DNA from: Lysobacter sp. ISL-50
GTDB lineage: Bacteria > Pseudomonadota > Gammaproteobacteria > Xanthomonadales > Xanthomonadaceae
Reading direction: 5' to 3'
Assembly (NCBI RefSeq): GCF_018612875.1
Contig: NZ_JAGGRI010000037.1
Span: 62,001-126,000 of the forward strand
Length of the DNA: 64,000 nucleotides
How positions within the stretch are numbered: position 1 is the stretch's first letter; every line of letters begins with the position of its first letter. Below are positions 51,345-59,680 of the stretch, piece by piece. The translations under genes and the position numbers were made by a program. The notes beneath the pieces are model-generated. The model was not told where the DNA came from and did not search any database. It worked only from the letters and a program-made list of their open reading frames with translations.

Positions 51345-52559
51345 ATGCGTAAGTTCAGTATGTCGGTTCTCGCTGCCACCGTAGCCATGACCGTATCCGG
51401 CGCGGCCTTCGCCGCCGACGATCTCTCCCCCGCGTTGAAGACGGCCATGCAGCGCGACCTGGGTCTGTCCAGCACGCAGCTGAGCCAGTACCTCAAGGTC
51501 GAACGTCTGGCCGAGCAGCAGGAAAAAACCGTGCAGGCGCAGTTGGGCCGCAACTTCGCCGGTGCGTGGGTCGAACGCAAGGCCGATGGTTCCTTCGGCT
51601 TCGTCGCGGCCAGCACGTCGATCAAGAACGCCAAGGCCGTCGCCGGCGTCGAAACGCGTCAGGCGCGTCACAGCCTCGCCGCGCTCAATTCGGCGAAGGG
51701 ACAACTCGACAGCCTGCTCGCGCGCAGCGCCAAGGTGCCGAAGGGCGTGTACAGCTGGACGGTGGATCTGCCTAGCAACAGCGTCGTCGTCGGCGTCGCG
51801 CCGGGCGCGGAAGAAGCCGGTGTCGATTTCGTCGCCCGCAGCGGGCTCGACGCGCGCGTGGTGCGCTTCGAAACCCTGCACGAAGCGCCGCAGCGGCGCA
51901 TCGCGGTGCAAGGCGGCCGCGGCATGCTGCGCGATCCCGGCGACGGCTATCTGTATGCGTGCTCGGTCGGCTTCACCGTGACCAAGGGCAGCACGCCGGG
52001 CTACGCCACCGCCGGCCATTGCGGCACCGCGGGCGAGATCGTTTACCAGGAAGTCTCGCAGTGGAATCCGGGCGTCCGCGTCGGCACGTTCTCGGCTTCG
52101 TCCATGCCCAGCGGCAACCAGACCGGCCCCGATCGCGGTTGGGTCAAGGTCGATACCACGCACACGCTGTCGCCCAGCGTCTACGGTTACGGCAGCGGCG
52201 ACGTCACCGTGCGCGGCAGCAGCGAAGCCGCCGTCGGCGCCGCGCTGTGCCGTTCCGGCCGCACCAGCGGCTGGCATTGCGGCGCGATTCGCAGCAAGAA
52301 CAACACCGTGTCGTACGTGGACGACGCGGGCAATCCGGACGGCACCGTCACCGGCCTGACCCGCACCAGCGCCTGCGCCGAAGGCGGCGACTCCGGCGGT
52401 TCGTTCATCACCGGCGCCGGTCAAGCGCAGGGCGTGCTCTCCGGCGGCAGCGGCAGCTGCTCGGGCAGCCAGGGCAACAACGGCGGCGGCAACAGCTACT
52501 ACACGCCGATCAACTCGATCCTCAGCGCGTATGCGTTGACCTTGCGTACCAGCCCGTAA
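51345..52559 (+). CDS. Alpha-lytic-type secreted serine protease (S1E), copy A
   Basis: A 404-residue preproprotein. The signal peptide ends GAAFAAD. The propeptide at ~27-190 is the folding chaperone region of alpha-lytic proteases (TAMQRDLGLSSTQLSQYLKV, GVYSWTVDLPSNSVVVGVAP). The mature domain begins near GGRGMLRD. The catalytic triad is TAGHCG (His), PDRGWV (Asp) and GDSGGSFI (Ser); further family marks are VTVRGSSEAAVGAALCRSGR and GQAQGVLSGG. It is a paralog of 54714-55928. AAGGAG lies 11 nt before the start, longer than usual. The GAPDRGW/NDRAW difference and the Asn/Gly-rich C terminus distinguish it from L. enzymogenes alpha-lytic protease. Confidence 0.95.
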   Translation: MRKFSMSVLAATVAMTVSGAAFAADDLSPALKTAMQRDLGLSSTQLSQYLKVERLAEQQEKTVQAQLGRNFAGAWVERKADGSFGFVAASTSIKNAKAVAGVETRQARHSLAALNSAKGQLDSLLARSAKVPKGVYSWTVDLPSNSVVVGVAPGAEEAGVDFVARSGLDARVVRFETLHEAPQRRIAVQGGRGMLRDPGDGYLYACSVGFTVTKGSTPGYATAGHCGTAGEIVYQEVSQWNPGVRVGTFSASSMPSGNQTGPDRGWVKVDTTHTLSPSVYGYGSGDVTVRGSSEAAVGAALCRSGRTSGWHCGAIRSKNNTVSYVDDAGNPDGTVTGLTRTSACAEGGDSGGSFITGAGQAQGVLSGGSGSCSGSQGNNGGGNSYYTPINSILSAYALTLRTSP

Positions 52560-52584
52560 CCCATCGTTAACGAAGTGCGAGTCG

Positions 52585-52614
52585 AGCGCCCCGGTTTCCG
52601 GGGCGCTTTTTTTT
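52585..52614 (+). terminator. Rho-independent terminator of protease A
   Basis: AGCGCCCCGG-TTT-CCGGGGCGCT stem followed by eight Ts, 26 bp past the stop. The region around it is duplicated at 54013-54120. Confidence 0.95.
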
Positions 52615-52913
52615 CGTCTGCGAAAATAGCGATTGGCGGCAGGCGACGAAGCAACCGTCATGCCGCGCGCGCCGGGCACAACGCCCCGGTGGCAACGACG
52701 GCCTGCTTGCGCAAACCGAGCCGCCGCCCGCCCAGCCCGTCTTCGCCGGCTCGACGAACCGCCGGACGCTTTCGCACCGCATGCATGTCGGGTTCGCACA
52801 TCGAATTACGAACTACTCATTGATTCGTTCCGTTCCGGGCCCCGGGACGCCGGTCCGAATCGACACAGTCATCCATTCGATGCGCTTCAGCGCTCAACCA
52901 AAGGAAATACGTC

Positions 52914-53321
52914 ATGCGCGCACTAGGATTCAAAGCCGTCATCGGGTCGGCGCTCCTGCTCCTGAGCTTCGCCTCGCAAGCCGCTTCTTGCCCCTTCATT
53001 GCCGACGTCAGTAACGCCCGTGCGACCTCGAACACCGCTTACAGCCCGGTCGGCGGACTGTCGTATGCCACCTACTTCGTCGAAGCCTCGATGGGCGGCG
53101 GCAACGCGGGCTTGATCAATTTGTCGATCCAGGCCCTGCCCGGCTTCAGCTACAGCAACGGCCAGAAGGGATTCGTCGGGAACGGCGCCGACCTGTACAT
53201 CAGCTACTTCGTCGCACCCTCGGCGCCGGTCGGCGGCTACCGCGACGTCAACTACCGCATCCTCAATGCCGCCGGACAGGTGATCTGCATCGACCAGTTC
53301 CGCGTCAACGTCAGCGGCTGA
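52914..53321 (+). CDS. Small secreted protein, tandem paralog 1
   Basis: A 135-residue protein with signal peptide ending FASQAA. The mature ~110 residues are beta-rich and begin with Cys: ASCPFIADVSNARATSNTAY, GGLSYATYFVEASMGGGNAG, GFVGNGADLYISYFVAPSAP, YRDVNYRILNAAGQVICIDQ. The next gene is a clear paralog. Two cysteines near each end probably pair. A small beta-sandwich is likely. Its position between two protease genes leaves open an inhibitor or substrate-binding role, but nothing in the sequence proves it. Confidence 0.7.
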   Translation: MRALGFKAVIGSALLLLSFASQAASCPFIADVSNARATSNTAYSPVGGLSYATYFVEASMGGGNAGLINLSIQALPGFSYSNGQKGFVGNGADLYISYFVAPSAPVGGYRDVNYRILNAAGQVICIDQFRVNVSG

Positions 53322-53482
53322 CGCTCACGCGAGCGCCCGACTCGTGATCGCTCCAGCCCCTGGGCGCCTGGAACCTCCAGGCGCTCTTCCAGCCACCCTC
53401 CAGCGCCTCGGTACCCGCCCGATTTCGCCCGCGCGCGGCGTCGGCGTCGTCGCGCGCTCGATACACACAGGACTCATCCGCC

Positions 53483-53887
53483 ATGAAGCCATTGGGATTC
53501 AACGCCGCCATCGGCGCGTCTTTGCTGCTGCTGAGCTTCGCCTCCGAAGCCGCATGCCCGATCCTGCCCGACCAAAGCACCCCGCTCATGAACACCAGCA
53601 CCGCGTACACGACCGTCTCCGGTCTCGCCTACGCCACCTACTTTCTCGAAATCAGCGCCGGCGGCGGCAACGCCTCCTTGGGCAACCTGTCGATCCAAGG
53701 TGTACCCGGCTTCGCTTACCAGCCGCCGAGCCGCGTGAAAGGCTTCATCGGCAGCGGCACGACGCTGTACATCACCTGGCTTGTCGGCCGCGGCTCGCAG
53801 ACGGGGTATCGCGATTTGACCTATCGCATCCGCAATTCCGCCGGACAGGTTGTTTGTTCGGATGAGTTTCGGGTGACGGTGTATTGA
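53483..53887 (+). CDS. Small secreted protein, tandem paralog 2
   Basis: A 134-residue paralog of 52914-53321. Shared are the signal peptide (LLLLSFASEAAC), the LAYATYFLEISAGGGNASLG segment against LSYATYFVEASMGGGNAGLI, SIQGVPGFAY, GFIGSGTTLYITWLVG, and the ending YRIRNSAGQVVCSDEFRV. Differences concentrate in the first mature loop. Function unknown. A relic of a protease gene end lies 126 bp further on. Confidence 0.7.
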   Translation: MKPLGFNAAIGASLLLLSFASEAACPILPDQSTPLMNTSTAYTTVSGLAYATYFLEISAGGGNASLGNLSIQGVPGFAYQPPSRVKGFIGSGTTLYITWLVGRGSQTGYRDLTYRIRNSAGQVVCSDEFRVTVY

Positions 53888-54012
53888 GGGTGAGCGGCGC
53901 GGGCTGATCGCGCGATCGGCCCTGTGGAATACGGTGGCTTCTTGCCGAGGGGGGCGGGCGATCGCACTCAGGCCGATAAGCCGGTTCATTGCTCCTGGCC
54001 AGGCAAATGAGG

Positions 54013-54120
54013 CCGGCTCGTAATTCATCGCGAACGAAGTGCGAATCGAGCGCCGCGGATTTCCGGGGCACTTTTTTTCGTCCGCGAAAACGGGGCGACG
54101 GCAGGCGACGATGCGACCGC
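54013..54120 (+). pseudogene. Relict 3' end and terminator of a third alpha-lytic protease copy
   Basis: CCGGCTCGTAATTCATCGCG, a stop-codon context like the AGCCCGTAAC ending of protease A, is followed by CGAACGAAGTGCGAATCGAG, then a hairpin, a T-run and CGTCCGCGAAAA. This matches 52552-52660 downstream of protease A over about 100 bp, with the same order of stop, GAAGTGCGA-TCGAGCGCC, terminator and TTCGTC-GCGAAAA-GGCAGGCGACGA. No protease coding sequence remains in front of it. A deleted or decayed gene copy, or duplication of the terminator region alone, would explain this. Confidence 0.8.
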
Positions 54121-54573
54121 TGTGGCGCACGCCGCGAATACAACGCGACTATGCGATTAAGCGGGCAAGACGTATCGCGGTCGCGATCCGCTTCGCCCGA
54201 TGCTCGCAAAAAACAGATGGCGCGCATCGCAAGCACTCGATCGCGGCAGTCGTCGTCGCGATGTCGGGTCTGGCCGTCGGCTATCCAGGACGCGCCGCCG
54301 CAGAACATCCGGATAGCGGAAAATCTCGCGCCGGGCAGTTCAGCGGAACCGGCGGCGAGGACACAGCGCGCTTCACGCTCGAATTCAAACGAACCCGGCC
54401 AACACCGGTCACGACCGCGCCGGACGCCCGCCGCCGGGCGGCTAAACGCCGGCCAGCCAGCCGCGACAGCCGTCGATTCACGACCGCGAACTCGTTCATG
54501 TACCAAAACAAACACCCGGCACTCACGAAACACGCGATCTATCGCACAAAAAACACGCAATAAATCTCAGTTC

Positions 54574-54622
54574 CTACGTAGGGGGATGCCAATTAGTGCC
54601 CGTTGTAACCATTACGGCCCGC
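54574..54622 (+). promoter_or_regulatory. Leader element shared by the two alpha-lytic protease genes, copy 2
   Basis: CTACGTAGGGGG, then AATTAGTGCCCGTTGTAACC, ATTACGGCCCGCC. It parallels 51200-51246 block for block (CGTAGGGG, GCCCGTT, TA-, GCGGCCCG/ACGGCCCG). A CTACGTAG palindrome is present here but reduced to CACGTAG in copy 1. Confidence 0.65.
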
Positions 54623-54713
54623 CAAAACGCTGCCCCAACGCCAAAGGATCGGCGCCTGCGTCTGGCGGGCCGCACTGCAGTTCGCGTCCCTCTTTCACCC
54701 AAGGAGTTTCGGA

Positions 54714-55928
54714 ATGCGTAAGTTCAGTTTGTCGATCCTCACCGCCACCGTCGCCATGACCGTCTCCGGCGCGGCCCTCGCCGCCGACGACCTCGCCCCC
54801 GGCCTGAAGGCGGCCATGCAGCGCGACCTCGGCCTGTCCGGCACGCAAGTGACCGAGTACCTCAAGGCCGAGCGCCTCGCCGCTCAACAAGAAAAGACCG
54901 TGGCAAAGCAGTTGGGCCGCAACTTCGCCGGCGCCTGGCTGGAACGTAAGGCCGACGGCAGCTTCGGCTTCGTCGCCGCCACCACCTCGATCAAGGCGGC
55001 CAAGGCCGCGGCCGGCATCGAAACCCGCCAGGCCCGCCACAGCCTGAGCGCGCTCAACGCCGCCAAGGGCCAGCTCGACAGCCAACTGGCGCGCAACGGC
55101 AAGGCGCCGAAGGGTGTGTACAGCTGGTCGGTGGATCTGCCGAGCAACAGCGTGATCGTCGGCGTGGCCCCGGGCGCGGAAGACGCCGCCGTCGACTTCG
55201 TCGCCCGCAGCGGCCTGGACACCACGTCGGTGCGCTTCGAAACCATGGCCGAAGCCCCGCAGCGCCGCACCACCATCCAGGGCGGCCGCGGCTACCTGCG
55301 CGACCCGGGCGACGGCTACCTGTACGCCTGTTCGGTCGGCTTCTCGGTGACCGAGGGCACCACCCCGGGCTTCGCCACCGCCGGCCACTGCGGCACCGTC
55401 GGCGAAGTGGTCTACAACGAAGACTCGCAGTGGGTTCCGGGCCTGCGCCTGGGCACGTTCGCCGCCTCGACCATGCCCGAAGCCAACCAGACCGGCCCCG
55501 ACCGCGGCTGGGTGCAGGTCGACAGCACCCACACCCTGGCGGCCAGCGTCTACGGCTACGGCAGCGGCGACGTCACCGTTCGCGGCAGCACCGAAGGCGC
55601 CGTCGGCGCCGCGCTGTGCCGCTCGGGCCGCACCAGCAGCTGGCGCTGCGGCGCGATCCGCAGCAAGAACGTGACCGTGTCGTATGTGGACGACGCCGGC
55701 AACCCGGACGGCACCGTGACCGGCCTGACCCAGACCACCGCGTGCTCGGAAGGCGGCGACTCGGGCGGTTCGTTCATCACCAGCGCGGGGCAAGCGCAGG
55801 GCGTGCTGTCGGGCGGTAGCGGCAGCTGCAAGGGACGGCAGGGGCGTACGGGAGGTGGTAACAGCTACTACACGCCTATCAATTCGATTTTGAGTGCGTA
55901 TGCGTTGACGTTGCGGACCAGCCCGTAA
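54714..55928 (+). CDS. Alpha-lytic-type secreted serine protease (S1E), copy B
   Basis: A 404-residue preproprotein of the same length as copy A. The signal peptide ends GAALAAD. The propeptide carries AAMQRDLGLSGTQVTEYLKA and GVYSWSVDLPSNSVIVGVAP. The mature triad is TAGHCG (His), PDRGWV (Asp) and GDSGGSFI (Ser). Differences from A cluster in the exposed loops (SCKGRQGRTGGGNSYY against SCSGSQGNNGGGNSYY), suggesting changed substrate preference. Codon use is more GC-rich at third positions than in A. A GGAG ribosome binding site precedes it. Confidence 0.95.
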   Translation: MRKFSLSILTATVAMTVSGAALAADDLAPGLKAAMQRDLGLSGTQVTEYLKAERLAAQQEKTVAKQLGRNFAGAWLERKADGSFGFVAATTSIKAAKAAAGIETRQARHSLSALNAAKGQLDSQLARNGKAPKGVYSWSVDLPSNSVIVGVAPGAEDAAVDFVARSGLDTTSVRFETMAEAPQRRTTIQGGRGYLRDPGDGYLYACSVGFSVTEGTTPGFATAGHCGTVGEVVYNEDSQWVPGLRLGTFAASTMPEANQTGPDRGWVQVDSTHTLAASVYGYGSGDVTVRGSTEGAVGAALCRSGRTSSWRCGAIRSKNVTVSYVDDAGNPDGTVTGLTQTTACSEGGDSGGSFITSAGQAQGVLSGGSGSCKGRQGRTGGGNSYYTPINSILSAYALTLRTSP

Positions 55929-55955
55929 TTCGTTGCGGCTTGGATGGGCATAAGA

Positions 55956-55987
55956 GCGCCCCGGGGTTCCGGGGCGCTTTTTTTTTG
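55956..55987 (+). terminator. Rho-independent terminator of protease B
   Basis: AGCGCCCCGG-GGTT-CCGGGGCGCT stem with a following T-run, 27 bp past the stop. Its stem equals that of protease A. Confidence 0.95.
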
Positions 55988-56001
55988 ATCGAGAATGACG
56001 A

Positions 56002-56796
56002 TCAAGGCGGACTCCCCACACCCGCTTGCGTGGCCGGCGCGCCCTTGCGCGCGGGCTCGAACTTAGGCTGGATGGGAGATCGCACTTCGATACCGGAACG
56101 CTCCAATTGCCGCACCATATTCAGCTGCGTATCGAAGAACGCGATTTGCTCCGACGAGGTCGCAACAACGAATCCGGATGCGATCTTCCGATCGTCCTTC
56201 CAGAACTCGGAGCATGGATTGTTTGCGAGACATCCTTTTTCGAAACGGGCTGCATCCCTTCTGGCGGTCTCTTCGCCGAATTTCTCCCCCATCACCCCAG
56301 GGATAAGGACTATCAAAACAGTGCACATAACTAGCAAGTAGCCGCCGCTCCAGCCAAGCCCGGAGAAGAGAAATGACTCAATGAAAAAGCTCAACCATTT
56401 CGCTCTCTTGGACGACCGATCATTCGCTTTCGCTCTGATCTTCTTCGCCCACTCAGGCGTCTCCAGAGAGGAACCCAATCGAAAGATCACGACCGCAACA
56501 GTCAACAAGAGTAAAAGCCAAAGGGATGGCCAACTGAACACAGACTGCGCTACTGACGAACCGAGTTGAACGATCGAGTAGTACCCGCTGACCATCAACC
56601 AATCAGCTTCACGCTTGAAGCTGTCGGGATCGACATTGAATGCACGCAGATAGCTTCTTTGCGCGATGTATCCGCACAGGTGAAGAAACACGCCGCCCAC
56701 TGAAGCAAGAACGGTCGCAACCGCCAACACCTTCGCCACGGATGACAGCACGCGGCCACCCTTTCCCTCTTCCACACCTTTGATATCTTCATCCAT
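56002..56796 (-). CDS. Membrane protein, function unknown
   Basis: A 264-residue protein. At least three transmembrane segments: VLAVATVLASVGGVFLHLCG, SLWLLLLLTVAVVIFRLG and YLLVMCTVLIVLIPGVMG. The C-terminal ~85 residues are soluble (ARFEKGCLANNPCSEFW, SGFVVATSSEQIAFFDTQLN). No signature recognised. The base composition is clearly lower in GC than the proteases beside it, suggesting accessory origin. Confidence 0.65.
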   Translation of the reverse strand: MDEDIKGVEEGKGGRVLSSVAKVLAVATVLASVGGVFLHLCGYIAQRSYLRAFNVDPDSFKREADWLMVSGYYSIVQLGSSVAQSVFSWPSLWLLLLLTVAVVIFRLGSSLETPEWAKKIRAKANDRSSKRAKWLSFFIESFLFSGLGWSGGYLLVMCTVLIVLIPGVMGEKFGEETARRDAARFEKGCLANNPCSEFWKDDRKIASGFVVATSSEQIAFFDTQLNMVRQLERSGIEVRSPIQPKFEPARKGAPATQAGVGSPP

Positions 56797-57016
56797 TGGA
56801 TAGCGCTCCTTTTACAAGTCGTTCAACTTAAGCGTCCTACAAAAATACGGCGGCACCGGTGCGCGTTCTTCCTTCCGGCATTGGACCAGTTCCCCCCATC
56901 CTTCGGCGGAGGCGGACAACTCCCGCAACTGTGGCCGTGATGCCAATGACAAGGCGCCGGAAGCCATTTCGGCCACGCCGGACATCCAAAGGACTTCCTG
57001 CCCTGCCCGGCTCGCT

Positions 57017-57066
57017 CTACTTCAACCTCGCGCCATGCAAGACGCATGGCGCGAGGGTTGAAGTAG
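57017..57066. repeat. Long inverted repeat (hairpin) in AT-poor gap
   Basis: A 22/23-bp near-perfect inverted repeat, CTACTTCAACCTCGCGCCATGC and its complement, with one extra C, around a 5-nt loop (AAGAC). It lies in the gap between the metalloprotease gene and the membrane protein gene, 52 bp past the stop of the former. It may be a terminator without a T-run or the tip of a mobile repeat. Confidence 0.75.
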
Positions 57067-57117
57067 CTTCTGAAAGGCCGCAGGACCAGCGGTCTGGAGT
57101 CTTGCTTTGCCGCTTCG

Positions 57118-58122
57118 TCAGTCGGTGATGATGACCCGATTGATGCCGCCCGAAACGGCATCGGAACCTTCCGCCTTCGTCCCGGCCGGCCTGGTGCAAG
57201 TACTCGTATGGTCCACCGCGTTGGTCACTTTGCCGTTAGCATCGGTCAACGTCGTTCGCCACTTGAATGTTGCCGTGGGCAGCGGCGAGGAGTTCGTGCA
57301 TTTGAAATTGAAAGTCAGCGGTGACGCTGCGTAAGTACTGTAGGCCCCGTTGTAGTCGGAGCATGTCCAGCCGCTCGCACACTCGATAATTTTTGTCTTT
57401 CTTTGAACGGGGAATCTGGGTATGCCCTCATAGAAAATCTGAGCCGGGATGCTCACGTTCTGTGGCCCGGTTACATTCGCAAGACTCACGATCTTAAAAG
57501 GCTTATAGCCGTCGATATACACCTGTTTTTCATCCGCACACAGACTGCGCTGTTTCTGCCCAGGGCCCAGTTCAAAGTACATCGAACAACCGATGTCGGA
57601 CTGACTGTCGTTAATTCCGACCACGTGCCCTAGTTCGTGGAGAATGGCGGACTCCCAGTCCACCTGTGCGGGCGGAACAGTGTCCGCAGTCGAGCAGCTC
57701 AGCTGTATCTGGGTTGGGTCGTTATTCCCTATTCGCCTTTTGTCCACGGTGATGTCGGCGTTTTCCAGGACTTTCGTCGTCACGTTCATCCTGACTCTGG
57801 CTACCATGATGGCCAGCGGATTCTGCGGCGTACCATCTTCGATGGTGACGTTTTTATAGTCGTAGGCTTGCGTTTGCTCGGCTACGCGAGGCTGGGAGAC
57901 AATGAAATCCGGGAACAACAGGAAGTTGGCGCCCACGGCATTCCACGTGCTGACCGCGTTGGCCGTGGGCTGCACGCAAGTCGGTGGGATCGAGCTATGC
58001 ACTCCTACGATGACGGAGTCGATTTGCCATTTCGCGAGGAAGTCCGGCGGAGCGGCGTGAGTAATTCCCGCCCATGCCATCACCCCGGTCGCCAACACAA
58101 TACGCATGGGATTGGATTTCAT
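57118..58122 (-). CDS. Secreted matrixin-like metalloprotease
   Basis: A 334-residue protein with signal peptide ending THAAPP. The zinc-binding motif is AILHELGHVVGINDSQSDIG, an HExxHxxGxxD variant of metzincins. The Met-turn CSMYF follows. The N-terminal half (IPPTCVQPTANAVSTWNAVG, PLAIMVARVRMN) is the matrixin-like catalytic subdomain. The C-terminal ~120 residues are a beta domain (FKCTNSSPLPTATFKWRTTL). It is coupled to the upstream gene by overlap. Low-GC composition. Confidence 0.85.
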   Translation of the reverse strand: MKSNPMRIVLATGVMAWAGITHAAPPDFLAKWQIDSVIVGVHSSIPPTCVQPTANAVSTWNAVGANFLLFPDFIVSQPRVAEQTQAYDYKNVTIEDGTPQNPLAIMVARVRMNVTTKVLENADITVDKRRIGNNDPTQIQLSCSTADTVPPAQVDWESAILHELGHVVGINDSQSDIGCSMYFELGPGQKQRSLCADEKQVYIDGYKPFKIVSLANVTGPQNVSIPAQIFYEGIPRFPVQRKTKIIECASGWTCSDYNGAYSTYAASPLTFNFKCTNSSPLPTATFKWRTTLTDANGKVTNAVDHTSTCTRPAGTKAEGSDAVSGGINRVIITD

Positions 58123-58946
58123 TTCAGCCCCCGCGCTTGGCTCTTGCCTTCGGTTACACGCTTCAACTCAGCTTCGACAGATTCAACATTTTTCGGATCG
58201 GCACCGGCCTTGAGCGTGCGCGAGATACGAAGGAGCGTGTTGTTGCCGGCGACCTCATATGCCACGTAAGGCAGCGCGGTGAAGCTGGTCTCGGCTTGCT
58301 TCTTGCCCAAAGCGACGAATTGCTCGTACCAGTTCTTGGAAAGAACAAGCAGGTACTTTTTCCCGGGTGTGAACTGGATATCCGAGAAATCAATCTGTTC
58401 GGTGCCATCCCCCAATGGGCCGGAGCTCCTGGGCACGAAAACAACATCGCCAGCTACTCGCGACCCCTTTAAAGATTTAACGATGGCGAAAGGGATTTCA
58501 GACAGGAACCCGTCGATTCGATTTCGACCCGCCTGCACCTCGCCCGCCGTAGCTATCACGACGGTATCGGCCATCACCATTTGCTCTGTCGGCGACGTCG
58601 CCCCCTCAAAGAATCTTTGAGCCACGTCGAATAGATCGATGTTACGCCCACGATAGGCCTTAACGTCCGCCGCCGTGAAACCTAACGCCGCCAAGTCGAT
58701 CGCGGCATCACGCGAAGACGCTTCGGCCGCGGTGGCGGACGATGCAACGGACACCTTGCCCGTTCCTAGCAACTGCTGATAGGCAGTGAGCCGGCCACGC
58801 CGCGTGAGCGCCTGCAGACGCTGTTGTTGATTCTTCTGAGCTTCTTCACGCCGACTTTCAGCGGTTGGCTCCTTGAGTGCCGCATGTAGCGGCGTGGAGG
58901 TGCCGAGCCCACCCAATGCTGCAACAAATACCAGAGTTCGCCACAT
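58119..58946 (-). CDS. Exported protein in operon with metalloprotease
   Basis: A 275-residue protein with start at 58946 (GGAGAAAGTG upstream) and signal peptide ending TSTPLHA. A long charged helix (EEAQKNQQQRLQALTRRGRL) is followed by a folded part with MADTVVIATAGEVQAGR, YLLVLSKNWYEQFVALG and FTALPYVAYEVAGNN. Its stop overlaps the next gene's ATG by 4 bp. It may be the pro-region, inhibitor or partner of the metalloprotease. The family is not recognised. Confidence 0.7.
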   Translation of the reverse strand: MWRTLVFVAALGGLGTSTPLHAALKEPTAESRREEAQKNQQQRLQALTRRGRLTAYQQLLGTGKVSVASSATAAEASSRDAAIDLAALGFTAADVKAYRGRNIDLFDVAQRFFEGATSPTEQMVMADTVVIATAGEVQAGRNRIDGFLSEIPFAIVKSLKGSRVAGDVVFVPRSSGPLGDGTEQIDFSDIQFTPGKKYLLVLSKNWYEQFVALGKKQAETSFTALPYVAYEVAGNNTLLRISRTLKAGADPKNVESVEAELKRVTEGKSQARGLK

Positions 58947-59476
58947 TTCACTTTCTCCGTGTGAAGGGCAATGTGTGCCCATGTAGTAACGCAGTTGTCG
59001 CGACCATCAAATCCGAGGCCGCATCACGCTCGCTTGTCTCTCGTTCTGTCGCTGTTGCTCTTACTACCTTGCTTGCGCCTCCTATGCTTGACCTTGGTTG
59101 AACCGTTGCGTTTCGCACAGCGTGTCTCGCAAACGGCGGCACCCGCTGCTGCACGACATTGACCGCCGCGTGGAAGCCGGTAAGCACGCGCCCCATCTAC
59201 AACGTATCGCCCACAACAGCGGTTGGTCCCAGGCGATCCGCATCAGGGATGCGATTGCGTATGGCGGCGAGCATGGCGACCGCCGCATGCTCTCCAGCAG
59301 GGTCACCCGGCACCCACTCTCGAATCTAAGCCATCATTGTCTGGTCCTCTCGCGAGAACTGAGACATATCCAACGAACGTACAGTTCGCTCGGAAATGCG
59401 ATCGGCATGTTCCGAGACACCAGCCGAAGACGAATGAGAGAGACCGCTGCAGATCGACACCAGCGTGGACAGCGCG
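58947..59476. other. Gene-poor stretch with possible gene remnants
   Basis: 530 bp between the metalloprotease operon promoter side and the small operon at 59477. Open frames exist on both strands (for example rightward from 59098) but have no ribosome binding site or family. I see no intact gene. Confidence 0.4.
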
Positions 59477-59659
59477 TCACGCTGACAGCGCAGCGGTGTC
59501 GCGGCGGCCCCACCGCGCGGACATCTCCTTGCGCGGGCCGTCCAGGCCCTGGTGCTTGCCGGACACCTTGAGCAGGCCGCAGCCCTCCAGCGCGAAAGCC
59601 ATCAGGTCCGCGCCCAGCGCAGTCTCGGTGTCTTCGCCGCGCTCGGCCAGGCGCTGCAC
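59477..59659 (-). CDS. Small conserved-looking protein, downstream of XAC0095-like gene
   Basis: A 60-residue protein starting with GTG at 59659. It reads QRLAERGEDTETALGADLMA, then FALEGCGLLKVSGKHQG, LDGPRKEMSARWGRR. The pattern 'ALEGYGLLKVSGKHQG' is one I associate with short conserved proteins of Xanthomonadaceae; function unknown. The stop of the XAC0095-like gene is 21 bp upstream, so the two form an operon. Confidence 0.5.
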   Translation of the reverse strand: MQRLAERGEDTETALGADLMAFALEGCGLLKVSGKHQGLDGPRKEMSARWGRRDTAALSA

Positions 59660-59680
59660 CTCTGTTCAACGCAAGCGCCG

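Larger units (their letters stand above)
53888..54713. other. Gene-poor stretch carrying a protease relic and leader
   Basis: 826 bp between the second small secreted gene and protease B. It holds the relict 3' end at 54013-54120 and the conserved leader element at 54574-54622. Between them (54121-54573) open frames on both strands look arginine-rich and are not accepted as genes. Confidence 0.6.

Noticed and set aside
54039-54563. 174-codon rightward gene between the small secreted proteins and protease B
   Set aside because: It begins inside the protease-terminator relic, is arginine-rich, and lacks a ribosome binding site.
59098-59571. 157-codon rightward gene left of the accessory island
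   Set aside because: No start signal or family and it overlaps the better supported leftward small gene at 59477.
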